Virus record (IMG/VR): IMGVR_UViG_3300031825_000076
Span: 1-22,004 of that record
Source of the DNA: a virus
Length of the DNA: 22,004 bases
Direction: 5' to 3' (one strand)
The number at the start of each line of letters is the position of its first letter. Positions within the stretch are counted from its first letter, which is position 1. The notes below the pieces were generated by a model that made no database searches, was not told the DNA's origin, and saw only the letters and a program-made list of their open reading frames with translations. The position numbers and the translations under genes were made by a program. This document shows positions 1 to 5,606 of this stretch, piece by piece.

Positions 1-96
1 GCCCCGGTCGGCGGTGTTGCGGGTGGGATCATCGGGAATGGCGCCGGGCAGCGTGAAGCGGTCGAACGCGGGCTCGGGGGATGTGCGGGTCGGCAT
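1..96 (-). CDS. 5' end of a flanking (host) gene, partial
   Basis: The complement reads ATG at 96-94 and stays open to the left window edge, giving 32 residues that begin MPTRTSPEPAFDRF and contain LPGAIPDDPTRN. I do not recognise the family. No ribosome binding site is visible between this ATG and the phage end only a few bases upstream. This fits an element that inserted between a host start codon and its original leader, although the true host start could be elsewhere. It is called host because it lies outside the motif-bearing phage end and Mu-type ends abut host DNA directly. Confidence 0.5.
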   Translation of the reverse strand, partial: MPTRTSPEPAFDRFTLPGAIPDDPTRNTADRG

Positions 97-100
97 CGGT

Positions 101-300
101 TGTTAGTTGACACGAGGAGTTGGAGTCTCGTCCAGGCGGGTTTTTCCGGGATCAGGCGGGACCTCGCGGTGTGGAACGGCGGAAATCGGCCATTTTTGGC
201 CATGCGGCGCGGATCGGTACCGTCGCGGCGACTGTCTAGAGTCCCGGTTAATTTAGACGGTTCTCTGACAAGAGCGGTTAGAGTCCGCGCTGGCCGTTCA
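101..300 (+). other. Left phage end with three transposase-site-like motifs (L1-L3 analogue)
   Basis: The segment begins TGTTAGTTGAC and holds three related motifs: GTTGGAGTCTCG (119-130), TCTAGAGTCCCG (235-246) and GTTAGAGTCCGCG (277-289). They share T(A/G)GAGTC. The steps between copies are about 116 and 42 bases, close to the L1-L2 and L2-L3 spacing of phage Mu, where MuA binds. No convincing gene lies here. Assignment as transposase-binding sites is inference from position, repetition and spacing. The matching right end is outside the window, so the exact terminus (101 or a base or two away) is not fixed. Confidence 0.6.
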
Positions 301-393
301 GAAGCTTCTTAGTGGCGGATTTGCGCCGTTTCAGCGTTCTCTGAGGGACCGGAAGCGCGCCTCGAACCGGGACAGAAGTGGGACTCAAGGTGC

Positions 394-423
394 CCCAGTT
401 CGGGAGGAAAATCGCGAACTGGG
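394..423. repeat. Inverted repeat, 9-bp perfect arms
   Basis: CCCAGTTCG (394-402) is matched by CGAACTGGG (415-423) around a 12-base loop. It lies between the left end and the first leftward gene. It could act as a stem-loop ending the leftward repressor transcript, but no clear T-run follows on either strand. The roughly 200 bases from 300 to 506 otherwise hold nothing I can support. Confidence 0.4.
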
Positions 424-506
424 CACTCATTGATATTAAAGGGAAATACCGGGTCCAACGCGCCCGAAACGCATTACTGACTCGCATGAAAGTGGGCGCG
501 TTCTTG

Positions 507-782
507 TCAGCCTTCGCGGCCGACCGTGACGGTCCTCGACCTGGTGTACTTGCGTTCGCCGACCTCGATCCACGCCAGGGGACCCAGATGGATATTGCCG
601 CCGTCCTTGAAGGTGACGCGATCGGCGAGGCCGTCCTTGAAGGCGTCAATCCGCGATCGCCGCCATCCGCCGTAGCGCCTGCGGCCGCACCACAGGCGGA
701 AGACGGTGATGGGCGAACCGGCCACGGCGAGCTCCTCTGCGAGTCGGCTCACCGAGCTAGAATGTAGGATGAACGTCTGCAA
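507..782 (-). CDS. Small unknown protein, leftmost leftward gene
   Basis: This leftward frame gives 91 residues if the TTG at 782-780 is used. A GTG ten codons later (752) is an alternative start, and neither has a good ribosome binding site. The translation has a basic middle part (GRRRYGGWRRSRIDAFKDGL) followed by a plausible beta-rich end (NIHLGPLAWIEVGERKYT). I do not recognise a family. A frame on the opposite strand (378-767) is also open, but its translation is rich in Ala/Pro/Arg and looks like a shadow. The gene would lie downstream of the repressor and exported-protein genes on the same strand, so it could be expressed in the lysogen. Confidence 0.4.
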   Translation of the reverse strand: MQTFILHSSSVSRLAEELAVAGSPITVFRLWCGRRRYGGWRRSRIDAFKDGLADRVTFKDGGNIHLGPLAWIEVGERKYTRSRTVTVGREG

Positions 783-804
783 TCCAATCAGTCTGCCAAA
801 GTGG

Positions 805-1158
805 CTAAAGGCACGAAGCGACCAATGCCCTTATTCTATCGTCCCAGGACTTGTTGGACTGAATTCCGACGGTGCGGCGCGTCCCTTCGTCATTGATCGC
901 CACTAGATAGGCAACCGAGTCGATCGCCCAACCTTCAGCTCCAGCGAAGATCAGAACCTTCCGCTCTCCCCTAATCGACATTGGTAACGCGAGATCGGCT
1001 AGACCTACGCCGATACAGTACTCGAGTTCCAATGAGCTCTTATCACTCGCTTGGGTGGCGGGAGGCATCTTGCTCAACCGTTGCTGCAGATCCTCCGCGT
1101 ACGCGGTCTTCGCCAAACCTACGGCTAGACTGGCAATCAAGGCGGTGATGACCTTCAT
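805..1158 (-). CDS. Small exported protein encoded behind the repressor
   Basis: This 117-residue protein starts with a clear Sec signal peptide: Met-Lys, a hydrophobic run, then TAYA before Glu-Asp, so cleavage is likely after residue 21. The mature part is about 96 residues with two cysteines (EYCIG and the near C-terminal ASCL) that could pair in the periplasm. An AAGGA sequence sits about 7 bases before the ATG. The gene follows the repressor stop by only 13 bases on the same strand, so it is probably co-transcribed with the repressor and made in the lysogen. That placement is typical of lysogenic conversion or superinfection-exclusion proteins, but no family was recognised and the role is inference. 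Local GC is visibly lower than in the structural genes. Confidence 0.75.
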   Translation of the reverse strand: MKVITALIASLAVGLAKTAYAEDLQQRLSKMPPATQASDKSSLELEYCIGVGLADLALPMSIRGERKVLIFAGAEGWAIDSVAYLVAINDEGTRRTVGIQSNKSWDDRIRALVASCL

Positions 1159-1171
1159 GCACTATCCTTTC

Positions 1172-1831
1172 CTAGACCTTCTTCACGACTGCGACGACGC
1201 GACCGATGATATGAAGTTCGTCGTGCGCAACCGGATAATCGCTGACGTCCGGGTTGTCGGAGACCAGATGGACGCCGCCGTCAGGTAGAACTCGAACACG
1301 CTTGATCATCGCGATTGACCCTGCGTGCAGCGCCCAGAGCTGATCGCTAACCCTTACCATCTCCTGGCTGCGGTCGATCAGCACAAGGTCGCTCGGGTGA
1401 ATCGTCGGAACCATAGAGTCGCCAATCCCGATCGCGAAATAGAGGCGGCTGGACGGCGCGCGCGTGAATTGTCGGATGAACGATCGGGGAAATCGCTCGA
1501 TCGAAGTTGCGACCGAAGCGTCGTCCACGAAGGAGCCGCCCATGCCATAAGCTACATCTGAAACGACGACTTCGACGAGATCGTCGAGATCGCGATGCCT
1601 GGCGATGTCGTGGCCGTTGCCACTAGGCTCGGGATCGTCGGTCTCACCCACGAGGAATTCGACGGACGTATGCAGCTCGCGCGCAATCCGATGGAGATGT
1701 GCCGAACTGTGCGACTTGCCCGAGATGAGCGCAGATATTGTCGGCTGCTTCAGGCCGACTCGGCGCGCGAGCTCGGCCCCCGACATGTCGAGTGCCTTGA
1801 GACGGTCTCTGATCCGATCCCCCACCGTCAT
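1172..1831 (-). CDS. CI-type repressor (XRE helix-turn-helix plus S24/LexA-like peptidase domain)
   Basis: This 219-residue protein has an N-terminal helix-turn-helix at about residues 17-38 (SGAELARRVGLKQPTISALI). The C-terminal S24 domain has the nucleophile in GDSM (Ser139) and the paired lysine in AMIKRV (Lys177). These are the residues used by LexA/CI proteins for self-cleavage in the SOS response, so induction by DNA damage is likely. The linker near residues 90-100 (SDVAYGMGG) may hold the cleavage bond. It is divergent from the Cro-like gene across an 86-base control region, the usual immunity layout. The start at 1831 is taken from the helix-turn-helix N-terminus; no good ribosome binding site precedes it. 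Confidence in the family is high; operators and SOS control are inferred. Confidence 0.92.
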   Translation of the reverse strand: MTVGDRIRDRLKALDMSGAELARRVGLKQPTISALISGKSHSSAHLHRIARELHTSVEFLVGETDDPEPSGNGHDIARHRDLDDLVEVVVSDVAYGMGGSFVDDASVATSIERFPRSFIRQFTRAPSSRLYFAIGIGDSMVPTIHPSDLVLIDRSQEMVRVSDQLWALHAGSIAMIKRVRVLPDGGVHLVSDNPDVSDYPVAHDELHIIGRVVAVVKKV

Positions 1832-1917
1832 GCGAGCAACCTATAGAAAAGCGAATTGGCCCGCGCGTTAGAAGTGCCTGTTGACTTGATATAGGCATAT
1901 CTATAGCACCTATAGGC
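1832..1917. promoter_or_regulatory. Divergent promoter/operator region between repressor and Cro-like gene
   Basis: This 86-base, AT-richer gap holds three CTATAG hexamers (1841-1846, 1901-1906, 1910-1915), a direct repeat TATAGGCAT (1890-1898 and 1911-1919), and the interrupted palindrome GATAT-AGGC-ATATC (1888-1901). A good rightward -35 box, TTGACT, lies at 1881-1886. The best -10 candidate (TATAGC, 1902-1907) has a short 15-base spacer, so the start of the early transcript would be very near the Cro-like ATG. The CTATAG elements are the natural candidates for repressor and Cro operators. Confidence 0.7.
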
Positions 1918-2223
1918 ATGCCGAACTCATCCACTCCCTTCGACGCGCTTGAAGAGCTCATTGCGAGAGCTGGCGGATCCCAGAGCGCGCTGGCGCGTGC
2001 ATTAGAGGTCTCTCAGCCCACCGTCTGGCACTGGCTACGGTCGTCGAAGCGACTGCCTGCCGAATACGTGCTCACAGCGGAGAGGCTCTACGGCGTCTCC
2101 AGGCACGATCTGCGGCCGGACGTCTATCCACGCGATTACCCTCCTGCTCCCGAAGCCCGGAAGCCCGCGGATCATGTCAGCGCCGGCCGCGAGGCGCACC
2201 GTCTAAGTGGCGGTGCCAAATGA
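1918..2223 (+). CDS. Cro-like / YdaS-family helix-turn-helix regulator
   Basis: This 101-residue protein has a helix-turn-helix at about residues 21-42 (SQSALARALEVSQPTVWHWL) followed by SKRLPAEYVLTAERLYGVSRHDLRPDVYP. That arrangement is characteristic of the YdaS/Cro-like family that sits opposite phage repressors. It is the first rightward gene and probably the antirepressor of lysogeny, shutting off the divergent repressor promoter. The start at 1918 is supported by this conserved N-terminus and follows the putative promoter so closely that the message may be nearly leaderless. The last residues (AHRLSGGAK) are encoded by one copy of a 39-bp repeat found again at 2790. Confidence 0.85.
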   Translation: MPNSSTPFDALEELIARAGGSQSALARALEVSQPTVWHWLRSSKRLPAEYVLTAERLYGVSRHDLRPDVYPRDYPPAPEARKPADHVSAGREAHRLSGGAK

Positions 2224-2229
2224 GCAGCC
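2191..2229 (+). repeat. 39-bp direct repeat, copy A
   Basis: This copy spans the end of the Cro-like gene and the following ATGAGC. It matches copy B (2790-2828) at 32 of 39 positions by eye, with a perfect 14-base core GGCGCACCGTCTAA (2193-2206). It can form a stem GCACCG/CGGTGC around TCTAAGTGG. Confidence 0.75.
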
Positions 2230-2822
2230 TATTCAGCTCTGTCGGCGTCAAGGTAAGCTGGTCGGGCGAAGTCAGGGACCAGTTCGGTCGCCGATTCTGG
2301 TCGATGGAATCGACGCAACTTGCGGGCCGCTGGGCAACCCTCATGCTCCCGAGTCGGGCGGACGACTTCGTCATCATCCAAGACGCGGCCGGCCGTGAGT
2401 TTCGCGCCGACCTGATCGCTGACCCCTTCATGCGGTCGAAAGCCGCGCAGGTCGAGGAAGCGAAGAGGCGGACATCAATCGTTCGCCGGCAGGCTGAACT
2501 GCTGGTCGATCTCATTGATCAGCGCCTCGAGGAACAACTCCGCGCCGGCAATTTCTTCTGCCGCCTCGCCGCCCATTTGCCGCCTGGCTTGTTCAAACGC
2601 CTCTTCCATCGTGCCGGGCAACCTCGTCTCGACAATGCGGAGATGTGCGCGGACCAGGTGCCGCTGCGCGTCGATGCGAGCCTCAAGTTGGCTCAAGCGA
2701 TTTTCGAACATCCGCACGCGGTCCTCCAGGCTCGGCCCCATGTTGTGCCTCCAGTCTTGAGCAGCCCGATTCCTAGCGACGCCAAAGTGGCGGCGCACCG
2801 TCTAAATGGAGACGCGAAATGA
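2220..2822 (+). CDS. Uncertain rightward ORF; N-terminal part plausible, C-terminal half antisense to another gene
   Basis: The frame opens at ATG 2220, overlapping the Cro-like stop, and stays open for 200 residues. The first 90-100 residues read like a real protein, with GRRFWSMESTQLAGRWATL and a helical, charged stretch RSKAAQVEEAKRRTSIVRRQ. The part after about 2475 lies opposite a leftward gene that looks far more protein-like. The frame ends AHRLNGDAK, nearly the same as the end of the Cro-like protein, because it runs into copy B of the 39-bp repeat. The original gene may have been shorter and have had its tail replaced when the leftward genes arrived. No family recognised. Confidence 0.4.
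   Translation: MSSLFSSVGVKVSWSGEVRDQFGRRFWSMESTQLAGRWATLMLPSRADDFVIIQDAAGREFRADLIADPFMRSKAAQVEEAKRRTSIVRRQAELLVDLIDQRLEEQLRAGNFFCRLAAHLPPGLFKRLFHRAGQPRLDNAEMCADQVPLRVDASLKLAQAIFEHPHAVLQARPHVVPPVLSSPIPSDAKVAAHRLNGDAK
2475..2741 (-). CDS. Small coiled-coil protein, leftward, unknown function
   Basis: This leftward gene encodes 88 residues starting MGPSLEDRVRMFENRL. Residues 5-42 carry regular hydrophobic spacing (RVRMFENRLSQLEARIDAQR) typical of a coiled coil, and the rest is rich in Glu and Ala with predicted helix. A strong GGAGG lies 7 bases before the ATG, which is why this start is preferred over an upstream one at 2798. It runs against the surrounding early genes, and a rightward frame is open across the whole of it. 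I judge the leftward reading real because of its ribosome binding site and coherent heptads. It probably shares a leftward transcript with the gene at 2831-3121. Function unknown. Confidence 0.65.
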   Translation of the reverse strand: MGPSLEDRVRMFENRLSQLEARIDAQRHLVRAHLRIVETRLPGTMEEAFEQARRQMGGEAAEEIAGAELFLEALINEIDQQFSLPAND

Positions 2823-2828
2823 GCGGCC
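2790..2828 (+). repeat. 39-bp direct repeat, copy B
   Basis: The partner of copy A (2191-2229) shares the perfect 14-base core (2792-2805). It lies between the two leftward genes. It can form a stem CGTCT/AGACG around AAATGG. The 11-mer ACCGTCTAAAT (2797-2807) also occurs in inverted orientation in the left phage end at 251-261. Confidence 0.75.
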
Positions 2829-2830
2829 GG

Positions 2831-3121
2831 TCACTGAAGGGTATCGGCGAGCGGGTTCCGAACGCGGACGAAGAGCTCCTCGACCAAGTCGTGGTATCCG
2901 ACCCGATAGAGCACGGCGAGCTGGTTGAGGACGGTCAGAGCGGCGCCCTCGGGGGTGAGATGGAATTGCCCGCTGCAGGCGCGCAGCATGAAGTTGTTCT
3001 CGCCGCGGAAGACGAGGACGGTGCCGTCGAACCGACATCGGACGAACTCGATTCCGTCCGCTGGAACGACTTCCTCTCCAAACTCACGTCCCTCGACGGT
3101 CGTCAGTTCCGCGTCCGGCAT
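2831..3121 (-). CDS. Small unknown protein, leftward, in the early region
   Basis: The leftward ATG at 3121 gives 96 residues with a strong ribosome binding site (AGGAGAAGGGG just upstream). The protein is mixed alpha/beta with an acidic first half (VEGREFGEEVVPADGIEFVRC), a strand-rich middle (GTVLVFRGENNFMLRACSGQF) and a helical end (LAVLYRVGYHDLVEELFVRV). No family recognised. The opposite rightward frame is also open, but its translation is low-complexity acidic and looks like a shadow. With the neighbour at 2475-2741 this forms a two-gene leftward island inside a rightward operon, like a moron: a cargo unit expressed separately from the lytic programme. No clear promoter was found for it. 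Confidence 0.7.
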   Translation of the reverse strand: MPDAELTTVEGREFGEEVVPADGIEFVRCRFDGTVLVFRGENNFMLRACSGQFHLTPEGAALTVLNQLAVLYRVGYHDLVEELFVRVRNPLADTLQ

Positions 3122-3154
3122 ACCCCTTCTCCTGCTGGTGTCGACAACCGCAGG

Positions 3155-3571
3155 ATGACCGAAGCGGCCGCCCTTCGGCAAGCTCTGGCTGAGCGGAATG
3201 CGAAGGGCGGCCGCCGAGAGCGAGTGATTCTTGCCGCTTTGGCGGCGGCCGCTGCAGCCGGCGCCTTCGTCGTCAGCTCGCCCGCCTCCGCGCGGCAGAA
3301 TCCGGGGCCGGACGGCTATGCCTTCGAGCGCAAGGAGTACACGCAGACACGGCTCGACGTGCGGATCGTCGAGCACGCGAGTTACCGCGAGCTGCTGGCG
3401 GCCATGCCGAACGGTGGCCCGCCCCGCGCGGTTCGCAAGGTCCAGGCCTGGTCGAACATCTCGCCGGACGGCTTCTGCGAGATCCACATCATCGACCAGT
3501 CGGTCAGCTACACGCCCGAGGCGATCGGGCACGAGCTGGCGCACTGCATCTATGGCCGGTGGCACGACTGA
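3155..3571 (+). CDS. Exported or membrane-anchored HExxH-motif protein (putative zinc metallopeptidase)
   Basis: From ATG 3155 the protein has 138 residues: a charged N-terminus (residues 1-26), a hydrophobic segment RVILAALAAAAAAGAFVVSS ending SPASA (about 27-50; signal peptide or anchor), and a globular part. It ends HELAHCIYGRWHD, so the HExxH zinc-binding motif is at residues 126-130 with another histidine at 137. The motif is placed at the extreme C-terminus, which is unusual for a working peptidase. The same frame is open upstream to 2819, but that part is antisense to a better leftward gene, so the start at 3155 is preferred even though its ribosome binding site is weak. Enzyme activity is inferred from the motif only. 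Confidence 0.65.
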   Translation: MTEAAALRQALAERNAKGGRRERVILAALAAAAAAGAFVVSSPASARQNPGPDGYAFERKEYTQTRLDVRIVEHASYRELLAAMPNGGPPRAVRKVQAWSNISPDGFCEIHIIDQSVSYTPEAIGHELAHCIYGRWHD

Positions 3572-3620
3572 TGGGCGCGCTGCTCAACCAGGCCATCCCC
3601 TCGAAACCCGGAGAATCTCA

Positions 3621-3920
3621 ATGAGCAGGACGTGCCTGGTCGACCAATGCGGCAAGCCCGCGCTGGCGGCCCAATCGCTGTGTCTGAAGCACGGCGTGTT
3701 CACTCCGCAAGGCATGCGCGAGGACCTGCGCCGGGCCTGCAGCGATCGTCTCGGCATCGAGAACCGCATCCTGGACGGGAAGCCGGTGTCACCCGAGGAC
3801 GCCGCCGCGGCCGAGTTCGTCGTGGCCCGGATGGAGGCGGCGGTCCGCGCCTGGTGGACGGTCGATTCTGCCCTGACCGAACCGAGGGTGCACGAGACCC
3901 CGACGAGGGCCGCGGCGTGA
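3621..3920 (+). CDS. Small protein with N-terminal C-x4-C / C-x2-H zinc motif
   Basis: These 99 residues start at ATG 3621 with GGAG about 8 bases upstream. The N-terminus reads CLVDQCGKP...LCLKHG, a C-x4-C...C-x2-H pattern that could bind one zinc ion. The remainder is helical and charged. Its stop overlaps the start of the ParB-like gene (GTGA junction), so the two are translationally coupled. No specific family recognised; nucleic-acid or protein binding is a guess. Confidence 0.75.
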   Translation: MSRTCLVDQCGKPALAAQSLCLKHGVFTPQGMREDLRRACSDRLGIENRILDGKPVSPEDAAAAEFVVARMEAAVRAWWTVDSALTEPRVHETPTRAAA

Positions 3921-4918
3921 CCGTTCGGCAAGTTCAAGGCGAGCGTGGGTCGCTCCTTTCCAACGCCGCGCTGTTCGAGGTCTCGCCGCTGCATGTCGAC
4001 GAGGGTGAGCGGATCGGCTTCCTGCACGAAGACAAGGCTGCAGCCATCGGGCGGCTGATGGCCGTCGACGGCCAGCGGGACCCGATCAAGGTTGTTGCCA
4101 GCAACAACCCGGACAAGCCGTGGCGCCTGGTCACCGGGATGCACCGGCTGATCGGTGCGCGGATCGAAGCTATCACCGTCTGGGCGATCGAGGTTTCGGG
4201 CAAGCCCGAGGACCTCGCGGACCTCGAAGCGTCCGAGAACCTGCACCGCCGCCCGCTGGCGCCGATCGAGCGCGCCAAGTTCGTCCATGCGCTCTGCCAA
4301 GCCGCTCAAGAGCGGATCGCTCGTGAGCATGGCGAACTGAAGCAGCAGCAGCTGGCCGTTCGAGCCCGCTGGCAGCGCGTCAAGGGCGGCGAGTCCCGTG
4401 TCGAAGACGCGCTCGCCGAAGAGACCGGCGATACGAGTGACAAAATGTCGCGCGTATACGGCTGGGCCGATTCTGCGGCCGAAGCCCTGGGCCTCGACAA
4501 ACGAACCATCTTCCGTTCCCTGGAGCTCTACCGCCTCGTCGTCGAGCCGTTTCCCGATCTGGCCGAGGACCTCTCGAAGCATCCTGTCGTCGGCGAGAAC
4601 GCCGCCCAGCTGCGGCTGATCGCCCAGGTCAGGACAGAGGCCGAACGCCGCGCGGTGATCGAAGCCCTGCTGGCCGACGAGGAAATCGGCGCCGACGACG
4701 CGCGGATCCTGGCCGGCATCGATCGCCCGGCCGGCCCGGCGCCGGTCGCCTATCAGAAGCACTACAACGCCATCGAGGGCGGGTGGTCACGGCTCGGCCT
4801 CAGCGAAAAGCGCCGGTTCCTGCCGAAACTGGTCAGCCTGCTGACCCCGGAAATGAAGCGCGAGCTGCGCGACCGGCTCAACGAAGAGCTGGAGGCAGAG
4901 GCCGCCGATGCGCGGTGA
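3917..4918 (+). CDS. ParB/Spo0J-like (ParB N-terminal domain) protein
   Basis: This 333-residue protein starts with GTG 3917, which overlaps the previous stop and has GAGGG upstream. Residues about 22-120 form a ParB N-terminal domain: HVDEGERIGFLHEDK, then the nucleotide-binding signature GMHRLIGA (residues 74-81), then ENLHRR (107-112). The middle (about 115-210) is helical with a possible helix-turn-helix (AAEALGLDKRTIFRSLELYR). The end is charged. ParB-domain proteins are common in the early regions of B3-like and alphaproteobacterial Mu-like phages, where their role is not established. Family known: CTP/DNA-binding partition proteins and related nucleases. No parA gene is next to it, so partition is unlikely. 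Confidence 0.85.
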   Translation: MTVRQVQGERGSLLSNAALFEVSPLHVDEGERIGFLHEDKAAAIGRLMAVDGQRDPIKVVASNNPDKPWRLVTGMHRLIGARIEAITVWAIEVSGKPEDLADLEASENLHRRPLAPIERAKFVHALCQAAQERIAREHGELKQQQLAVRARWQRVKGGESRVEDALAEETGDTSDKMSRVYGWADSAAEALGLDKRTIFRSLELYRLVVEPFPDLAEDLSKHPVVGENAAQLRLIAQVRTEAERRAVIEALLADEEIGADDARILAGIDRPAGPAPVAYQKHYNAIEGGWSRLGLSEKRRFLPKLVSLLTPEMKRELRDRLNEELEAEAADAR

Positions 4919-5606
4919 AATCTCCTCCGGCAGCTACGACAAGCGGCACCCGTACGACTGGTACGTCGACCCGCAATGGGTCACCGAGCAGCTGATCCGG
5001 GCGGTCGGCTTCCGCGAGGAGCTGACGCACGGCGAGGCGATCTGGGACCCGAGCTGCGGGTTCGGCAACATTCCCTCGATGTTCGAGGGATGGGGCTTCG
5101 GCGGCCGCGTCTGGCTGTCCGACGTCGTGCGCAACGTCGACGGCAGCAACTTCGTCGAGCCGTTCGAGTTCTTCGCGGCCGACTTTCTCGAAGTCGAGCA
5201 TGCGCCGGCGACCTGTTCGATCGTCTGCAACCCGCCCTACAGCTACCGCAAGGTCCAGCGCGTCCTCATTTCCGAGCTGTTCGCGCGGCACGCGCTGAAG
5301 CTGGTGGGTGAGTGCGGCGGGCGCCGCGTCTGCATGCTGCTGCCGAGCAAGTGGCTCGCCGGCCAGGCGCGCTATCGCCTGTTCACCGAGTTTCCGCCGC
5401 AGCTGGTGCTGCACCTGTGCCAGCGGCCCTCGATGCCGCCGGGCGACCGCATCGCGGCGATGGGCAACCGGGCCTTTCGTGGCGGGAGGGTCGATTACTG
5501 CTGGATCGTGTGGGACGTGACGCGGCCGACGGCGATCGGCGCGACGCGCACCGTTTGGCTGCCACCGCTCGGCGAGGCGGTGCGACCTGTGGAGGGGCTG
5601 GCCTGA
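4908..5606 (+). CDS. Orphan adenine-type DNA methyltransferase (NPPY)
   Basis: This 232-residue protein has the two core methyltransferase motifs in amino-to-carboxy order: the SAM-binding loop DPSCGFGN (residues 47-54) and the catalytic NPPY (108-111), typical of N6-adenine DNA methyltransferases. It is short, with little room for a separate target-recognition domain. It overlaps the ParB-like gene by 11 bases and no restriction gene is nearby. Probable role: methylating phage DNA during replication to avoid host restriction or to tune regulation. That role is inference. Confidence 0.85.
   Translation: MRGEISSGSYDKRHPYDWYVDPQWVTEQLIRAVGFREELTHGEAIWDPSCGFGNIPSMFEGWGFGGRVWLSDVVRNVDGSNFVEPFEFFAADFLEVEHAPATCSIVCNPPYSYRKVQRVLISELFARHALKLVGECGGRRVCMLLPSKWLAGQARYRLFTEFPPQLVLHLCQRPSMPPGDRIAAMGNRAFRGGRVDYCWIVWDVTRPTAIGATRTVWLPPLGEAVRPVEGLA

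Noticed and set aside
378-767. Rightward ORF of 129 codons near the left end
   Set aside because: Alanine/proline-rich translation without a ribosome binding site; the leftward frame at 507-782 is the more plausible of two weak options.
2819-3154. N-terminal extension of the HExxH protein from ATG 2819
   Set aside because: A GGAG precedes this start, but the extra 112 residues are antisense to a leftward gene with a stronger ribosome binding site and better protein character. The alternative is not fully excluded.
3917-4918. Plasmid-type partition system
   Set aside because: A ParB-like domain is present but there is no ParA ATPase and no obvious centromere repeat, and the context is phage early genes.
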